From Pithys albifrons albifrons (taxonomy: Eukaryota; Chordata; Aves; Passeriformes; Thamnophilidae), in assembly GCF_047495875.1 (NCBI RefSeq), contig NC_092468.1:2269345-2333344 (forward strand): a DNA stretch of 64,000 bases, in the 5' to 3' direction. This document shows, piece after piece, positions 12,269-25,439 of the stretch (the stretch's first letter is position 1; the number at the start of each line of letters is the position of its first letter). Under the pieces are notes generated by a model. It ran no database searches. It saw only the letters and a program-made list of their open reading frames with translations, and was not told the origin of the DNA. The position numbers and the translations under genes were made by a program.

Positions 12269-12999
12269 TGCCATGACCAGCACTTTCCCCAGCTCTTTCC
12301 TACCGTGGCTGTGTTGCTTTCTGTTTTCCATAAGCCATTATTCCAGTCTTTGCTGGCTTCCCAGAGACCTTTGCAAGCATCCCCTGGCTAATGATGATCT
12401 GTGTCACCATACATACTTTCTAAAGCTTTCATGAAAGTGGAAGTCCAGGCACTGTGTGAACTACATTGTTTCTCTTTTATCCCAAATTCGGAAACCTTAA
12501 ACGAAAGAGCCCCTTGGCATTGTTCCTAGGAAACCACTCACCAGGCAGTTGGAAATAATCATACAGATAATTTACTTGAACACTGCCCACAGGCACATTT
12601 TAGTCTTCTTTTTCTATTTCTAAAGAAATTGGAAAGAGGGGCAATGTTACTGTCTTTTGAGAAATAATAGAGGCGAAGGGTTGCAAAGGCAGCAATTCTT
12701 AAATTTCTTTTGTAGCATTAAGGGAAAATTAAAAAAAAAAAAAGAAGAAGAAACCACACTCAACCTGCAAGTAGCACTAAGCAAGGAAATCCTGCTCTTT
12801 TTTAATACAGAAAAAAGTGAATTGATAAATTTTTTTTCTGTAAAAGTACCCAAAGGCTATTTGGAGTTCTAATGAGAGATCTTATTAGGTTCTTGTTTTG
12901 AAGAAGGATTAACAAAAGTTTGGGAGGGAAGCAGATTTTGGCTGACATGGTTGTATTGTTACAGTCTTCCCCTCCCTTCCAAAGTTTTCATCTTTCAAA

Positions 13000-13250
13000 A
13001 CTACAGATTTTAATTAAAAAAAAGGGGGAAAAATTCTCGGCCTTTCAGCTCGGCAGCACATACAGACAAATAAATTAAAAAGTGGGAGAAGTGGAACTAA
13101 CCCAATAATCCGTGAAAACCTAATTTCCCTCACAAGCGTCGCTGACGCAAACGTCTCCCCTCTCCCTTCCCCTTCTCTAGTTCAGGGGCAGTGATTGGAG
13201 AAATTGGCTAACAAGATCAGAAAATTTAATTACTGTTCTGCCTCCCCTTC
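13000..13250. promoter_or_regulatory. Candidate conserved non-coding block
   Basis: This is an AT-rich segment (AATTAAAAAAAAGGG, AAATAAATTAAAA) next to a CpG-retaining stretch with the palindrome-like GCGTCGCTGACGC, then AATTTAATTACTG. CpG retention in otherwise AT-rich DNA suggests constraint. No proof without alignment. Confidence 0.2.
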
Positions 13251-14119
13251 CCAAGAAATTGGATGTCACACTTCCCTCTAGCCTGGTTTTAAGATGTGCT
13301 GTAGTTGGTTTTCACATGACTTGAACTTGACTGCCGACCCTCTCCCTCCACCTTCTTCCCGTTATTCCTCATGGAAACATGGATTCAATGCAGTTAATCC
13401 TTGGATTAGCTGAGATGTGAGAGAGGCCTTGGGTGTATTGAAAGCCATGGTAAAACTTTGCCTGGCCTAAGTGGGGCCAGTTTGGGTTCCTGGTGTTGGA
13501 GGGAGCATCAAAGGGGAGGGAGCAGGAGTTGGGATGTGCCATGGAGCAATATCTCCAGGTGCTTCCCATCTCTCCAATTCAGGCTGGAATGGCCTAAAAG
13601 AGAGGACAGGATCAGAGAGGGCTGTGGATTTGCTTTAATCTTGCTCCTCTGGTTTTATGCTGGGCCACAGACAGCACAAACAAGAGTTTTCCTAAGATGT
13701 CTCAGACCCAAACTCCCTGATTTTTCCTCATTGCTCCCAGGCTGAGGTTTCTGCCGGGTTCCTGTGGATGCTGAAGAGCAGAGTCTGTCCCTGTATGACC
13801 ACTGGGGGGTTCAGGCAGGGCAGACAAGAATGGGGTGCAGAAGAGAGGAAACAGAAGTTGCTTTGTGGTGTCACTTCTGCCACCAGAAGGGATCTCGGAC
13901 GTGTAATTATCTCAAAGAAGCTGTTTTGCATAACACAGACCAGTTGTGCCCAGCTCAGAAGGGCAGGTGGCCCAGGCTTTGGTGCCATGGCTGGCAATGT
14001 CACCACAGCCCCAGGAGCACGGCAGCCTCTCTGGGTATGGATGCTCTATTTATTTTTCCATTTGTATTCCCAGCGTGTCCCGTGCTGTGCTAACTGTAAG
14101 CCTGGCTTAGAAATTCCCT

Positions 14120-14215
14120 GCGAGCACCTTATCAGATAATGAATGATGATTTATTGAACATATGGGTAAACAGCCCAGATAAGATACAAATACCCCTCAG
14201 AAATGCGGTCGCATT
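14120..14215. promoter_or_regulatory. Candidate regulatory block with GATA motifs
   Basis: Within 60 bp there are TTATC (14,129), GATAA (14,135) and AGATAA (14,177), in an AT-rich context just upstream of a solo LTR. GATA-factor binding is an inference from motif clustering only. Confidence 0.25.
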
Positions 14216-14433
14216 TGTAAGGGTGTGTTACCAAACCCACCCCACAGTGCTCAGCTCTGCTGCCAGCTGCACAAAGGCTCCTCCTGCATGGGCTGCCACA
14301 CATCCCTATCCATGGGCACGTGCCCTTTGGAAAACACTAAGGGCAAGAAGGGGAGCAAGGTCATCTTTCAGGTGATACTCCCAGGGGGCCTATGGGGCCC
14401 AGGATGCTTATAGTGTCTACAGGGCCGTGAGGT

Positions 14434-15065
14434 TGTCCTAGTTGAGCAGGAGGGACCAGCTAACCCTGTGTGGGGGTGATCAAAGCTGTGTATTCTACCC
14501 CCTCTATTCATTCCCCAAGGTCAATGGGCCATTAGCAGCAGCTGCCCAGGGAGCCATTATCACCTTCACACCCAGCCTGAGGGGGTGGAGCTGCCAATGG
14601 GCCATCAACAGTTCAACACCCCCTGGCTCCCAGAGTTAATCACCCATTGTGTGAGTCCCCGCCCAGGGGGAGGGACTGGGTGCTCCCTGAGGGTACAGAA
14701 GTGGTGGGTAAGAAGCCCTCAGGAACCTCTCGTCGGATCCAGAGGAGCAGCAGGACCTCGACAGGAGGAGATCACCGCTCTCGCCCAGACCACAGCCCTC
14801 GCCTGCACCAACAGGTTTTTCTTTTCCTTTTGCTCTGGACTTGGGGGAACCACGGGGGGGGTCTCAGCACAAGGGCAAACAAACCCCCTTGGGTTTGTGC
14901 CCCAGGACACTGGGTTATACTGCTGGGGTTTTGTGAGTTGAAAGCAATTTCCCTTGTGTGTCAGTGTTGTTATTGTAATATTATTATTAAATTTTAGGTC
15001 TGACTTATAATCTCTCTCTCGTGGTGAGTTCATTTCCCCTGCTGGTTCACCTTTAAACCAGCTCA
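14434..15065 (+). mobile_element. Solo LTR (family A copy 1)
   Basis: A 632-bp solo retroviral LTR. It starts TGTCCTAGTTGAGCAGG and ends CACCTTTAAACCAGCTCA, giving TG...CA termini, and is flanked by perfect 5-bp target duplications GAGGT (14,429-14,433 and 15,066-15,070). It is closely matched in reverse orientation by 35,354-35,972 and more distantly by 49,071-49,779. An ATTAAA near 14,988 may be its poly(A) signal. No internal retroviral sequence remains, so it arose by LTR-LTR recombination. The 5-bp duplication fits ERV-L-type or similar integrases. Confidence 0.93.
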
Positions 15066-15070
15066 GAGGT

Positions 15071-18000
15071 CTATGGGGTTTGGGGGGGCCTCTTCAGCCT
15101 CTGGGACACACGAGGCCTCTTGGGCTTATGGAAACCTGGAGATCTCTGGGGCCTTTTGGGGACATGGGTATTCATTTGCTCTTGCTGTGGTGGCTGGGCT
15201 GGCTGAAGTATAACCAGGCTGACCTGGTTTTGAGAAAAGATTTGAATTTTGAGTTGATTTTTGAAGAAGATGGAAGATTTGTTTACTCACTCTGAATAAA
15301 CCAGTGCTGTGGAAGCAGCAGTGCTTGTACCAGCTAAGCCAGGATGAAGACACAGGTCACAGGAGCTCTGTGAATGCTACAGGGGCCCCAAGCCTACGTG
15401 AGGGATCAGTGGAAGGGCTGGTGCTGGCTTGTGGAAAATGGATTCATGGCATTGAACCCTTCCAGATGCATAAACCAGCTTGCTGGAGGGCTTGGCCACG
15501 CTCTGCCTCACTGTCAGTGTGTTCTGCACAGCTTCCAAGAGCAAAATTTGCTCTGCCAGCTTGTGGGTACCTCATTTTTTGCAGGTGGCCATCTCTGGAG
15601 GGAGATGGAAGGCAGGATACAGCTGTACAACTCAGGGATATGTGTATGGACATGGTGACTAGTTTGTGGTGTCCTGAGGTGGGAAGACTAACTTGCCTTC
15701 CCTTTTGAAGTAATTTCTTCTCAGCAAACACCATCTCTGAGGGTGTCCTCATTGAAACAAACAGCTGCCCAATGTCCACCTCTTGAGTCTGAGTGCTGTG
15801 GAAACCCCACTTTGAGATCCAGCAAGAGTTGTCCAAGAGCTGTAGTAAATCTCCACCTTGGCCATCCTCAGTTACTCTCTCATCCTCTGTGCATCATCTC
15901 CTGCGTGGTACCTGCTGCCTGAAGTGATCTCTCCCTCTCCAGTCTCACCTGCCCAGGTGTCTGCAGCTCCTCCCTGCAGGGAGAGCGGAAGGCAGAGGTC
16001 AGCCTGGCCTGTATTTATCCTCCCTGCTGCCCTTGATATCCACTCCTCCACTTTCTGACCCTGCTGTCAGCCAGCCAGAACGTTTTGCAGCCCCTCCAAG
16101 GTCCTGGATAAATGATGGCTGTGTTTTCCCCCTCTGCTTTAATCATCACTCACTGAAGGCAGTGACAGTGGGATTGTTCAAACAAGAGGAAAATCAAACC
16201 TCACTGAATGGGCTGTAAGGAATCTGAGCCATGGAGACAAAGGACCTGGCTGACCTGGAGACACTTTAGCTCAGAGCCTGGCATTTTGGTGTAATACCCA
16301 CCTGGGCAAGCAGATAGAGATGATTCTGGCTTCTTTTTGAGCTAACACATGATAATCCTTCAAGACACAGAGGGAGCATGGTTCAGGAGTCCTCTGAGAG
16401 CATCTTTTGGGTGGTGGTGGTACAATGGAACAGTGTGGTAATACAGCTGTTTGGAGTTTGCAGCTTTAGTCCTGCAAGTGTAAATATGTTTTTCTTTTCA
16501 TGTGCTCTGCATTGCAGTCCCCAAGGCTTTTGTGGGCACTTGGGCTATCACTTCCTTCTCTTCACCTGAAGATTTCTCAGTGTCTCACTGTATGAATGTT
16601 TGCCTGTTGCTCCTCCTGGTTTGTGCTCATCACCCTCTTGTTTTATCCCAGCAGGTCCAGTTCACCATCGTGTGACTTCTGGGCTAAAAGGTAAATTACA
16701 AAAGCACAAGGACTGGGAGCTTGAGAAAGCTTTGAGATCCAATCTGTCGGTGAGTACAGCCATGGAGAGAATTTGATTTGCATACATTTCCTACCCTGAA
16801 TTCCTCTGGTGCTATTAGGAGTCACCATAGCTAACACAGGCTCTGAACTGTGGAGCTTATGTGCATGCAGAACTACACCTATTTGCTTTCTTGGAAAGAG
16901 ATTTACTCAACCGTTTTTTGTCTTATTGTCCAACCCCCCTCCTCCTTTCCTCCCCATCGGGGGATTTTGTGCTGCTGTGGAGACTCTTTGATCTGAGTTA
17001 ATTCTTTGATGAAGCTTCACAAGACAATAGGAAAACGGAGCACTGCTCTGGGGAGAATCCTTCCTGCTCAAAATAAAAAGGTGGGAATTGTGCTCGCCCG
17101 CTGAGGTGGTGCAGCCTGAAGGCAAAGAGCCTCGTTTGGTGCTCCCAGGGTTCCATTTCACTGGTGGACACCAAGATGCAAATACTGCTCTGAGCTTGGG
17201 GAAAATGTGGGAAAGGCTGGATGCCTGAGGGTTTTTGTGTGGGAGGGGGGCAGGAATTATGGCAAGTAATTATCAGAGTGAGTGTGGGGAGTTACCTGGA
17301 TGGAGGGATGTGGGTCATGCGTGCTTTGCTTGAGGAAAGGGTTTAGAGATCAGAGTGGTGGGGGACAACCACTAGATTTGAGTGAGGCCCCTTCTCTTTC
17401 AGCTACACCCAGGGGCCGCTATTAAATGGCACTTCTGAAGGTTTTAACCCCCAGCTCTGCTTTGCCAAGGTCTGTTGGCTTCCACACACAGAGCAGAGAG
17501 GGTGTAGCCATGGATTCAGCTCCTGCCATGTCAGGTTCCTGTAGCTGATCTTCACCTTGGTGAAGCATCGGCCAAACACAGCTCTGTGCCAGCGACCGCC
17601 AGGAATCGCAGGATCCGCTCCCGTGGGAAAGTCAGTGAGCTGTGCCTGGTGGGCCTGGGGCTTTCCTCCTTGCCCTCCTCGTGCCTGCCTGCCCTGTTAA
17701 TTGATTACTCCTCTGTTCTGCCCTTGCTTCTGGAGCTGAATGCCTTGAGTCAAAGCGCCAGAGCAGAGAAAGGGAGCAGTGATTCCGAGCGCCGGGCTCG
17801 CATCAGAAAGATTACGGCACAATCTAATGAGCTCATTAATTTCATTTCATTAACCAAACAGTGCTTGTGGAGAATGGCAAATATTTAAAGAAGCGCAGCA
17901 GGGTCAGAAACACATTTAATTAATGTTGTCACATGACACTGAGAACAGGAGGGGGGAATAAATCCCAATGCTATATATTAACATCCATGGTGACTTCTCT

Positions 18001-18865
18001 TTTATATTTAATGTGCTGCTTGGGTGAAAGTCCAGCCTGGCTCCTGTGATCACAGTGCCTGAGCAGCTCCCAGGCTGAGTGTGTTTCCCCTTCTTCCTGA
18101 GGTACGTGGGAGTCTGACAGTGCCATTATCCCGTTTAGAGGGGAATGCTCAAGACAAGAGGAGAGTTCTCCATCACGGGAGGGTCCATGGCAGATGATGC
18201 TGGTTCCCCTGTGGTCCTTTTCCTTGGTAGGCCATACCTACTGTGGTTATCACAGTAAACTAGTGATAGCTCGAGCTTATCAGCTTCCTGTGCATCCAGC
18301 TGGGCACCCTGGATGCTGCAGTAGGAGTGAAATTGGAAGTGCACACAAATGACAGGGAAAAGAGAGGGTCAAATCTTCTCTCAAAATTTTAGTGCACTTT
18401 GAAGAGATTGATATCAGTTCCAACAGTTACAAAGTGTTTTCAGCCCATTCTCCCCCATCTCTATGGAAATTTGGATCTGGGATTTTTGGCACAAGCCATC
18501 TGCGTATTTATTAATCTGTGTTGTGGAGGTGGGCTTGCTCAAAGCTCATTTTGATGTGGGGGAGGATATCTCATTTGTGGCTCTTCCGTTAGGTCTGCTC
18601 TGAGGCATGCGAGGCAAACTGCATATTGCTTTTCTGATTGTCCTGGTACACTCTGCTTCTTCGGGAAAATTGAATTAGGATGGATACCTGCATTGCACCT
18701 GAAGGTCTGAGTTTCTCACTGGCAAATTATTTCTGTGGTTCCAGTTCAAGAAGCATCCTGGCTAAAACAATCTGGGAGAGAGTAGAGCTGTGTTTTCACC
18801 CTGGAGTCTGCCAGCACACTCTGTGTTTCTGCGTGTACTGCTTTGGGATGTATTGGGATACTCTT
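15071..18865. other. Unique DNA, no gene recognised
   Basis: No repeat or exon is recognised over 3.8 kb. The block at 17,740-17,950 stands out as an AT-rich, CpG-retaining candidate regulatory element. The rest is ordinary. Confidence 0.45.
17740..17950. promoter_or_regulatory. Candidate conserved regulatory element
   Basis: A CpG-retaining start (GATTCCGAGCGCCGGGCTCG) runs into an AT-rich stretch with clustered homeodomain-like cores (TAATGAGCTCATTAATTTC, TTTCATTAACC, TTTAATTAATG). The segment GAGCTC/TAATGAGCTCATTA is a perfect palindrome. This mix resembles developmental enhancers. It is a motif-based inference. Confidence 0.3.
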
Positions 18866-19002
18866 CACAGAATCACTGAATGTGCTGAGTTGGATGGAAC
18901 CCACAAGGACTGTTGAGTCCAACTCTTAGCCCTGCACAGGACCATCCCCAAGAGTCACACCATGTGCCTGAGAAGGTCATCCAAAAACTTCTTGAGCTCT
19001 GC
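18866..19002 (-). mobile_element. CR1 LINE 3' end
   Basis: A minus-strand CR1 tail: on the plus strand CACAGAATCACTGAATG, then GAGTTGGATGGAACCCACAA, then CCCTGCACAGGACCATCCCC and CAAAAACTTCTTGAGCTCT. It is 5'-truncated at about 19.0 kb and diverged. Confidence 0.85.
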
Positions 19003-21903
19003 TTGAGGGCCCTGCTTTTGAGAAGGACAGGAGATGGCTCAGATTCAGGGTAAGTGCTCATCTGAGCTTGGATGTTAATAGGGCTGTGGTGCCACAAAAT
19101 TCAGCTTGTACAAGCACAACCGAACCTGCTTTGGGGGGGACTGCTTCATCCTGCCAGCAAACCTCAGGGCTTCATCCATCCCATTGCAAGGTTTCTCTTG
19201 GAACCAGAGCTGTGCTGGAGGTCTAGGGGGAAGTGTCTGTGCGGGCAGGGTGGTTTTTTCCTTGCCATAAAAGCAAATGCACTCTACTTGGCAAGATTCC
19301 TTAGTGGTGATCATAACAACTGCTGTTAATGCAGTATTGATGATGTGGGGAGTTCAAAGGAGTGGTGCAGTCTGGTTGGGCAGGTACAGAGCAGGCAGAG
19401 CTGGCGTGGGCAGGGGGGGCTGTCATTAATTGCTGTAGCTGGAGGAAGCAACGGGGCTGAAAGGCTGAGCATAAATTGTGAAGTGCCCATGAATTAGTCC
19501 TTCAGTGACAGCTTCGTCCAACAGCTTTCTCAGCCGAGTCTGGCACTTCCACAGGCCATCACAAGTGGCTGGGGGTGGAGGAAGGCAAAGAGCAGGAGGA
19601 GAGGGTCTCCTTTGGCTTTGCTCTGTGGCAGCTTGCCCATTACCCCTTCACTCACCCCTTGGCTTGTCATTACTTGATTCTTCTTTATTGCAATAAAATG
19701 AAGCTTTGAGCTCGTGAGTTCATCCTCCATCACTGCAGCACTAACCCATGTGGCTCAAGGCCAGATGCTTCCTGACATGCTTAGCTGGTGGGAGCATCAC
19801 TGGGCAAAACCTGCTGCTGGATTGGAGGGATGGGTGCCTGGCTGGTGCCAAGCAAGGGGTCTCAGTGCCACTCTGGAAGAGCTTTCCACCTGATCATGAG
19901 GCTGTGCCAACAGAATGAGGGGTTTGTTCCCCAGTGCTGGGGGCCCGAATTGAGTCCCCTTGGGGATGCCAAGGGGTACCAGCTGGTGTCACTGCTCCCC
20001 AAGAAGGAGATCACAGTGCCCATCATTGCATTAAGGCTGGCTTGGGGCAGAAACTTCTGCTGATGGGAGTTCCTGGTGGTTGGTTGGTTTCAGCCCTTCA
20101 GTTCACCTAGATGGAAAGTGCTGGATGAAGGAATGGAGCCTGTGTCCTTGGCTGGCAGGTGATGTCTGCAGGGAGCCCCGGGGCTGGTGCCAGATGAGTA
20201 TGTGATTAGTGCCCAGGAGGCAGATTGTGATCATTTCCATGGTGAGTTGGCTGGAATGTCCCTCCCATTTCTGACATATGGGCCTTGGGCAGGCCCAGCT
20301 TGTGCTTTGCGCTTGGATGGATGGTCCCAATATCCAGCCCAGCATGACAAGAGGCAAAGTCCCTCCCTCTTTCTCGGGAAGAGCAATAGTACAGTGTGAC
20401 CTGGGGAAAGGTCCCTCCAGGTCCAGCATGCCCGTAGGAAAATGGTGCTTGCCTGGGCTGAAGTCATGGCCCAGAGCAGGAGGTGAGACCTGTGGGGAAC
20501 CTGGCAGGGCTCAGCCAGGTCTGGCGGATCTTGGCAAGCTCCTGGATGCTGGAAGGCTGAGGGCAGTTCTGTGGTCTCAGTGACACATGTCACCCTTTCC
20601 CAGGAGGACCCGTCTTTGAATCTGGCAAGCAAGATGCCCCCTGCATCCTTCTGAACTGCTTCTCATGCCTGGGAAGAAAACCTCCTCTCCAGCATGAAAT
20701 CACAGAGACAAAAGCTTTGGGTGGCCCAGGAAGTGGCTGTGCTTTCAGTGGTGCTGCCCTGAGGGTCGTGCTTTGCTGTGCTGCCCTTGGCACGCGTTGA
20801 AGCAGCACTTCCCCATCACTTCCTGGCTCCCTAAAAAGCCACGGCACACCAGGGATGTGGCAGATTGGCCAGTGACCTGGAAGGATATCAAATGGAAGGA
20901 TTTAGCTTCTGGAGGGGGCTTGTCCAAGGAAGTCCTGGGTGGAGGAAAAAAAAAAAGCTTTCCAAATACCAGTGCTGTCTGTTCTGCTGCTCCTCAGAGG
21001 GAGGAACTGCACTGAAAGAGCACCTGACAGCAAAATGCTCCCTGAACCACGACTATTTCACATAGTTCCCATTCCCAGCCTTTTTGAGTAAGTGTTTGAC
21101 TGTCTTTGAAGGTGTCTTCTAGTTCACTGGTGTCAGCTGTGAACAGATTTTTCTTGTCCTGCTCTCTGAAATTTGGACCGTGACCAGGGGTTTGCTTGTC
21201 CCTTTTATACTCCAGATCCTTGAATCCCTGTCAACTGGCCAGCTCGTGGAAGCAGAACAAACTTTTCTTTTAAACCTCTCCAGTAATAATGACAAATCAA
21301 AATGTTTATGGAATTAGAAAAATCCAATTTTGCTGGTAGGAACCTGAAAGGTAGAACAGCAAACCAAAAATGTGAAATCCAACAGAATTTCAAATAATAC
21401 TTTTAGATATTATTTTTGTCTTTTCAGGGTGAGAGGTATTTCCTGCTCACGAGCTGAAAGGCAAAGTTTTTTTTCCATCTCTTGCAATGGCACCTTCTGC
21501 TGTCAGAATTGATGCTTCAGATTCTCAAGATACTTCAGGCTTCAATACTTATGCTCCCTTAATTGAGGTATTACAGACACTATGGATTGTTTTTAGCACA
21601 TCCTTTACTTTTTGTTGTTTTCCATGGTTCAGTGGCTGAACTTGGCACTCTACCCAGAAGGTAAACAGAAATCCTTAAATAAATAAAAAAAAACAAGAGA
21701 AAGTGAGTCTAAATATAAATCTGTCAAAAGCAGACTCTTCTCTGCAGCAGCATTGAAGGAAACCAATCGATTTCTGGGATCTGCATCCAAAGAGGAAAGT
21801 GACGGAGCCAGGGGGAACATCCTCCTCGTGGCTGTCAGCATGGGATCTGGCAGCTCTGGTGCTGGGTGTCCATCAAGGAGATGGAGACAGATCCATGAAC
21901 TGT
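19003..21903. other. Unique DNA, no gene recognised
   Basis: No exon or repeat is recognised. 21,240-21,420 and 21,660-21,720 are AT-rich. Overlapping frames at 20.1-20.9 kb on both strands carry no recognisable domain. Confidence 0.45.
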
Positions 21904-22358
21904 GAAGAGAAGAGCAACGAGGCTGGAGAAGGGACTGGAGCACAAGTGCTGTGGGGAGAGGCTGAGGGAGCTGGGGGTGTTCAGCCTGGAGAAGAGGAGG
22001 CTCAGAGGTGACCTCAGCACTGTCTGGAACTGCCTGAAGGGAAGTTCTGGCCAGGTGGGGGTTGGTCTCTTCTCCCAGGCACTCAGCAATAGGACAAGGG
22101 GGCACGATGGGCTCAAGCTCTGCCAGGGGAAATTGAAGTTGGAGATCAGAAAGAAATTCTTTGCAGAGAGAGTGCTCAGGGATTGGAATGGGCTGCCCAG
22201 AGAGGGGGTGGATTCCCCATCCCTGGAGGTTTCTAAACACAGATTGGATGTGGCGCTGGGTGCCATGATCTGGTAAAGGGACTGGAGTTGGACCAAGGGT
22301 TGGACTTGATGATCTTGGAGGTCTTTTCCAACCTAATCGATCGATCGAATCGATTCTA
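21904..22358 (+). mobile_element. CR1 LINE 3' half with ATCGAT-type tail
   Basis: A well-preserved plus-strand CR1: AGAGAAGAGCAACGAGGCTG, then CAGGCACTCAGCAATAGGAC, then GGACTTGATGATCTTGGAGG. It ends in an unusual tail in which the usual ATTCTATG repeats are replaced by ATCGATCGATCGAATCGATT. The minus-strand frame 21,650-22,411 is antisense of this copy. It resembles the inner copy at 4.1 kb, which also carries ATCGAT next to its tail. Confidence 0.92.
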
Positions 22359-25300
22359 AACCACTGGAGTGAAGTCCCGACTCTGCTGAAATCTTGGACA
22401 AAAAATCCCACAGGCTTCCATGGATTTCACCCTTGGGGAGAAAGAAAAGAGGCATGTTCTTGTTCTCCAAGTTTTCAAGCATTTACTTGTCCTTCGACTT
22501 ATTGGTTGTCAGGAGATGCCTTAAAACAATCCAGTTTCTTTAGTCCTAGGAGATGTGCTCTCAAAGGCACAGACAGCTCTGGGAATTCTTGTCCTTGGGG
22601 AAAGTCATAGAAAGTGGATTTCCAACAAAAGCTTTGCATCACTTTTGGTAGTTGGTCACAATGTTCTTCCTCACTCCAGCTCTTTCCTTGCAGCCACTTC
22701 AATTCATGGTATGTTGGGCTGTAGCTGAAGTATTTCAGTTTTTACTTCTTTTTTTACCAAGGAATAAAAAAATATTTCTGTTTCTTATGGAAATGTTTAG
22801 ACAAAAAAAAAAGGTTCTCATTAGAAATTCCCACAGGGAAGGAATAGGAGACAAAATCCTGTTGTCTGCCTAAGTCTTGTTTCAAATGCCGAAGCAGAGT
22901 GAATCTTTTCTAAGCCCTTTTAGAGGAGGGATTGTAAACAGAATTGTCCATGAAAATGGAAAATATCTCGCACAGCCTCAGAAGTGCTGGGCTGTCGCTG
23001 TGCAGGGGTCACTCCTGCTCCACCTCCTCTGATTAAACACTGACACACTGCAAAGCCTTCAGGCAAGCCTTCCATATTCATAAGACAAGGGCTTTATCAG
23101 GAAAAGAGGCATTTGGGGGGAATGTCAATATGAATATTACAGTCTCTTTGCTCTTTGTATTGTCCCCTAAACCATCAAAGTGAAGCTGTAGGAGATAATG
23201 TACAATTATGCTGTCACTGAAGTTGGTGGAGCCGTTTGCAGGAGCTTTGGAGAGATTTCCTTCCAGGAATGGTGAGGCTGCCCCTCCCATCTCTGCTGTG
23301 CTTCAAAATGGGCTGAGAACTTCATTTCAGTGTGTGTAGGGGAGTGTTTCTGATATTTGAGAGTGACACGTTCTCACTGTCCTCTCCAGCCATGAAAGTG
23401 TGGAAGATGTTGTGACTGGAGCCTACAGAGCACCAAGAAGAGGAGATCCTGACAACTTCCATGCCAGCTTTCAGGAATGTCTCAGGATGACTCAAAGGCA
23501 TCCAGTGCCATCCTAAGGACACAGCAGCACATGTGGATTGTCTTTGTATGGGTGGAGAACTTGAGGATCCCATCTTGCCTGGCTCCTCCTTGCACAGGTA
23601 CCAGATCTGGGGTGCAGCCTGGAATGAGAGGAGTTCTTGGGCTTGGGAATCAGGGCTTTGCACACTGCTGTGGGTTTGAAAAGGGAACCCTCCCCTCATC
23701 ACATGCCATGGTTCTCCTTTCAGTTGCTGACAAGTTCTGAGGAGGACTCAATGACACTAGAGTGGAGGTGAGGCTGTGACATTTTGCAGCCTTGGGGACA
23801 GGCTCCTCTCCCCTTGCCACTTTTGGTTTTGTGAGTGATGTCCCTATTTAGAGATAAATAGTATTTTTTATTCTATTTATTATTAATTTCTCACATTTAA
23901 TATTTAAACAAAGTCAATGTTTAAATCGCCCACTCTGGGAGAGCTGCTGAGCCTGAGGCAGCACTGGGAGAACAGAGGGGAAGGGTTTTAATTGCCCTGT
24001 TGCTGCTGGGATGGATTAACCTCTTCCTTGCCAAAGGTCTGTCCTGATGGCTGCTCCAGCTGGAACAAGGAAGGTTCTGGATGGCTGGTGCAACACTCTG
24101 GGGTTACATTAGTTTAGCTTCCACATGGAGTTGTAGTAGGTGCCACTTGCTGCAGCAAGGACCTGGGATTGCTGACCCACAGGGCTCTCCCACCTCTTTA
24201 CTTTCCCCCTCTGAGAAGGCAAAATCCACTTATTTTTGGCAGAGCCATTTGTACAACAGCATGGAGCCAGGCTAATGCCTCGTGGGGTGGGGATGGAGCC
24301 TCTTCTTAGCTGTGCAGTGCCAGAGGGTTGGGGAGACCTTGCAGGAGGGTCTCCTCTGCCCCATGTTATCATGGTGAAGCCTCTTGGGGCTCTGTTAAAC
24401 CTTGTGCTCTCCTCCTCCCAGGCCAGAGAGCATGAGCTGCTCACAAATGTGAGCTGGGAGCAAAGCTGGGCTCCAAACACTGGCTCCTGGTAGCACCAAT
24501 GAGGCTGCTGGGCATGAGTGAGATGACGGAGCCCAGAGGAGTGGTGGGTAAGAAAAGCCTTCTGTTGCCAAGCAGAGTAGTTTTATTGCAAGTCTTAACA
24601 GTATTTACTGTGTTTTCCAAGAGCCCCAGAGCCAGATTTCATGTAGTTCAGCTGTCACTAAAAAGCAAATGTACATTTCTGGCTCTCGTGGCCTTGTTGA
24701 CATCCTGGAAAATGAGATTTCTGAGTGTCAAAGAGCCAGCAGGCAAATACCCACTCCCCAAAGTGTGCTGTCTTCAGATCCCAGAGCAAAACCTGGTGCT
24801 TTGGGAAGCTGTGCTTGGGCTCATTGGGACTGAACATCTGCCCAAATTCTTCCTGGCTTGTTCAGGCTGTCTCTGAGACCCACAAGGCTTGGCCTGAAAA
24901 TCTTTTATTCAGTGGCATTGATCTTGGTGGTAGTGAGCTGTTCCATCCAATTGTTCTCTCTCTGTTTCCTTGGGCGTTTTCACTCACTCTCTGACATGTA
25001 AGCCTGTCCTTGCTGGTGTAGCCTTACTGACAGTATCCCCAAGTGGGGTGTCCCTTGTTGATGTGGCTGGGAAGCATCACCAAGAAGGGGATGAGGAGGG
25101 GAACACCCTCCATCAAGCCCGTGGGCACGTACCAGCCTTTCTGCTGACAGAACAGTGGGTCTGTAAGTATGTGGCATTTTCCCAAGGGCTGTGGGGAAGG
25201 GCAGTGCCCAGGGCAGCAGGCAGAAGAGCCCGAGTTGGGCAGCAGGAGAAGACTTTGCCCGACAAAACAGTGCCTGCTCTTGCTTTCTCCATTTTTTTCG

Positions 25301-25439
25301 CCCCCAATTCCCGTTAAGATAATTCAATGAGAGGCTACGATTGTGGATGGGGGAAGGAGAAGTGTCAGCCAGCCCTCCCTGGGTGGGGTCCTTGTCCCTT
25401 CCTTCCTCCCCCAAATGCCACCTCTGAGCAGGCATCCGG
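22359..25439. other. Unique DNA, no gene recognised
   Basis: No exon or repeat is recognised over 3 kb. 23,845-23,925 is AT-rich (TATTTATTATTAATTTC). Other short frames look like chance. Confidence 0.45.

Larger units (their letters stand above)
12269..14428. other. Unique DNA, partly AT-rich
   Basis: No gene is recognised. An A-run lies at about 12,729-12,742. The stretch 13,000-13,250 combines AT-rich runs with intact CpGs (GCGTCGCTGACGCAAACG near 13,136) and could be conserved non-coding DNA. Positions 14,100-14,215 hold several GATA-like motifs. Confidence 0.45.
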
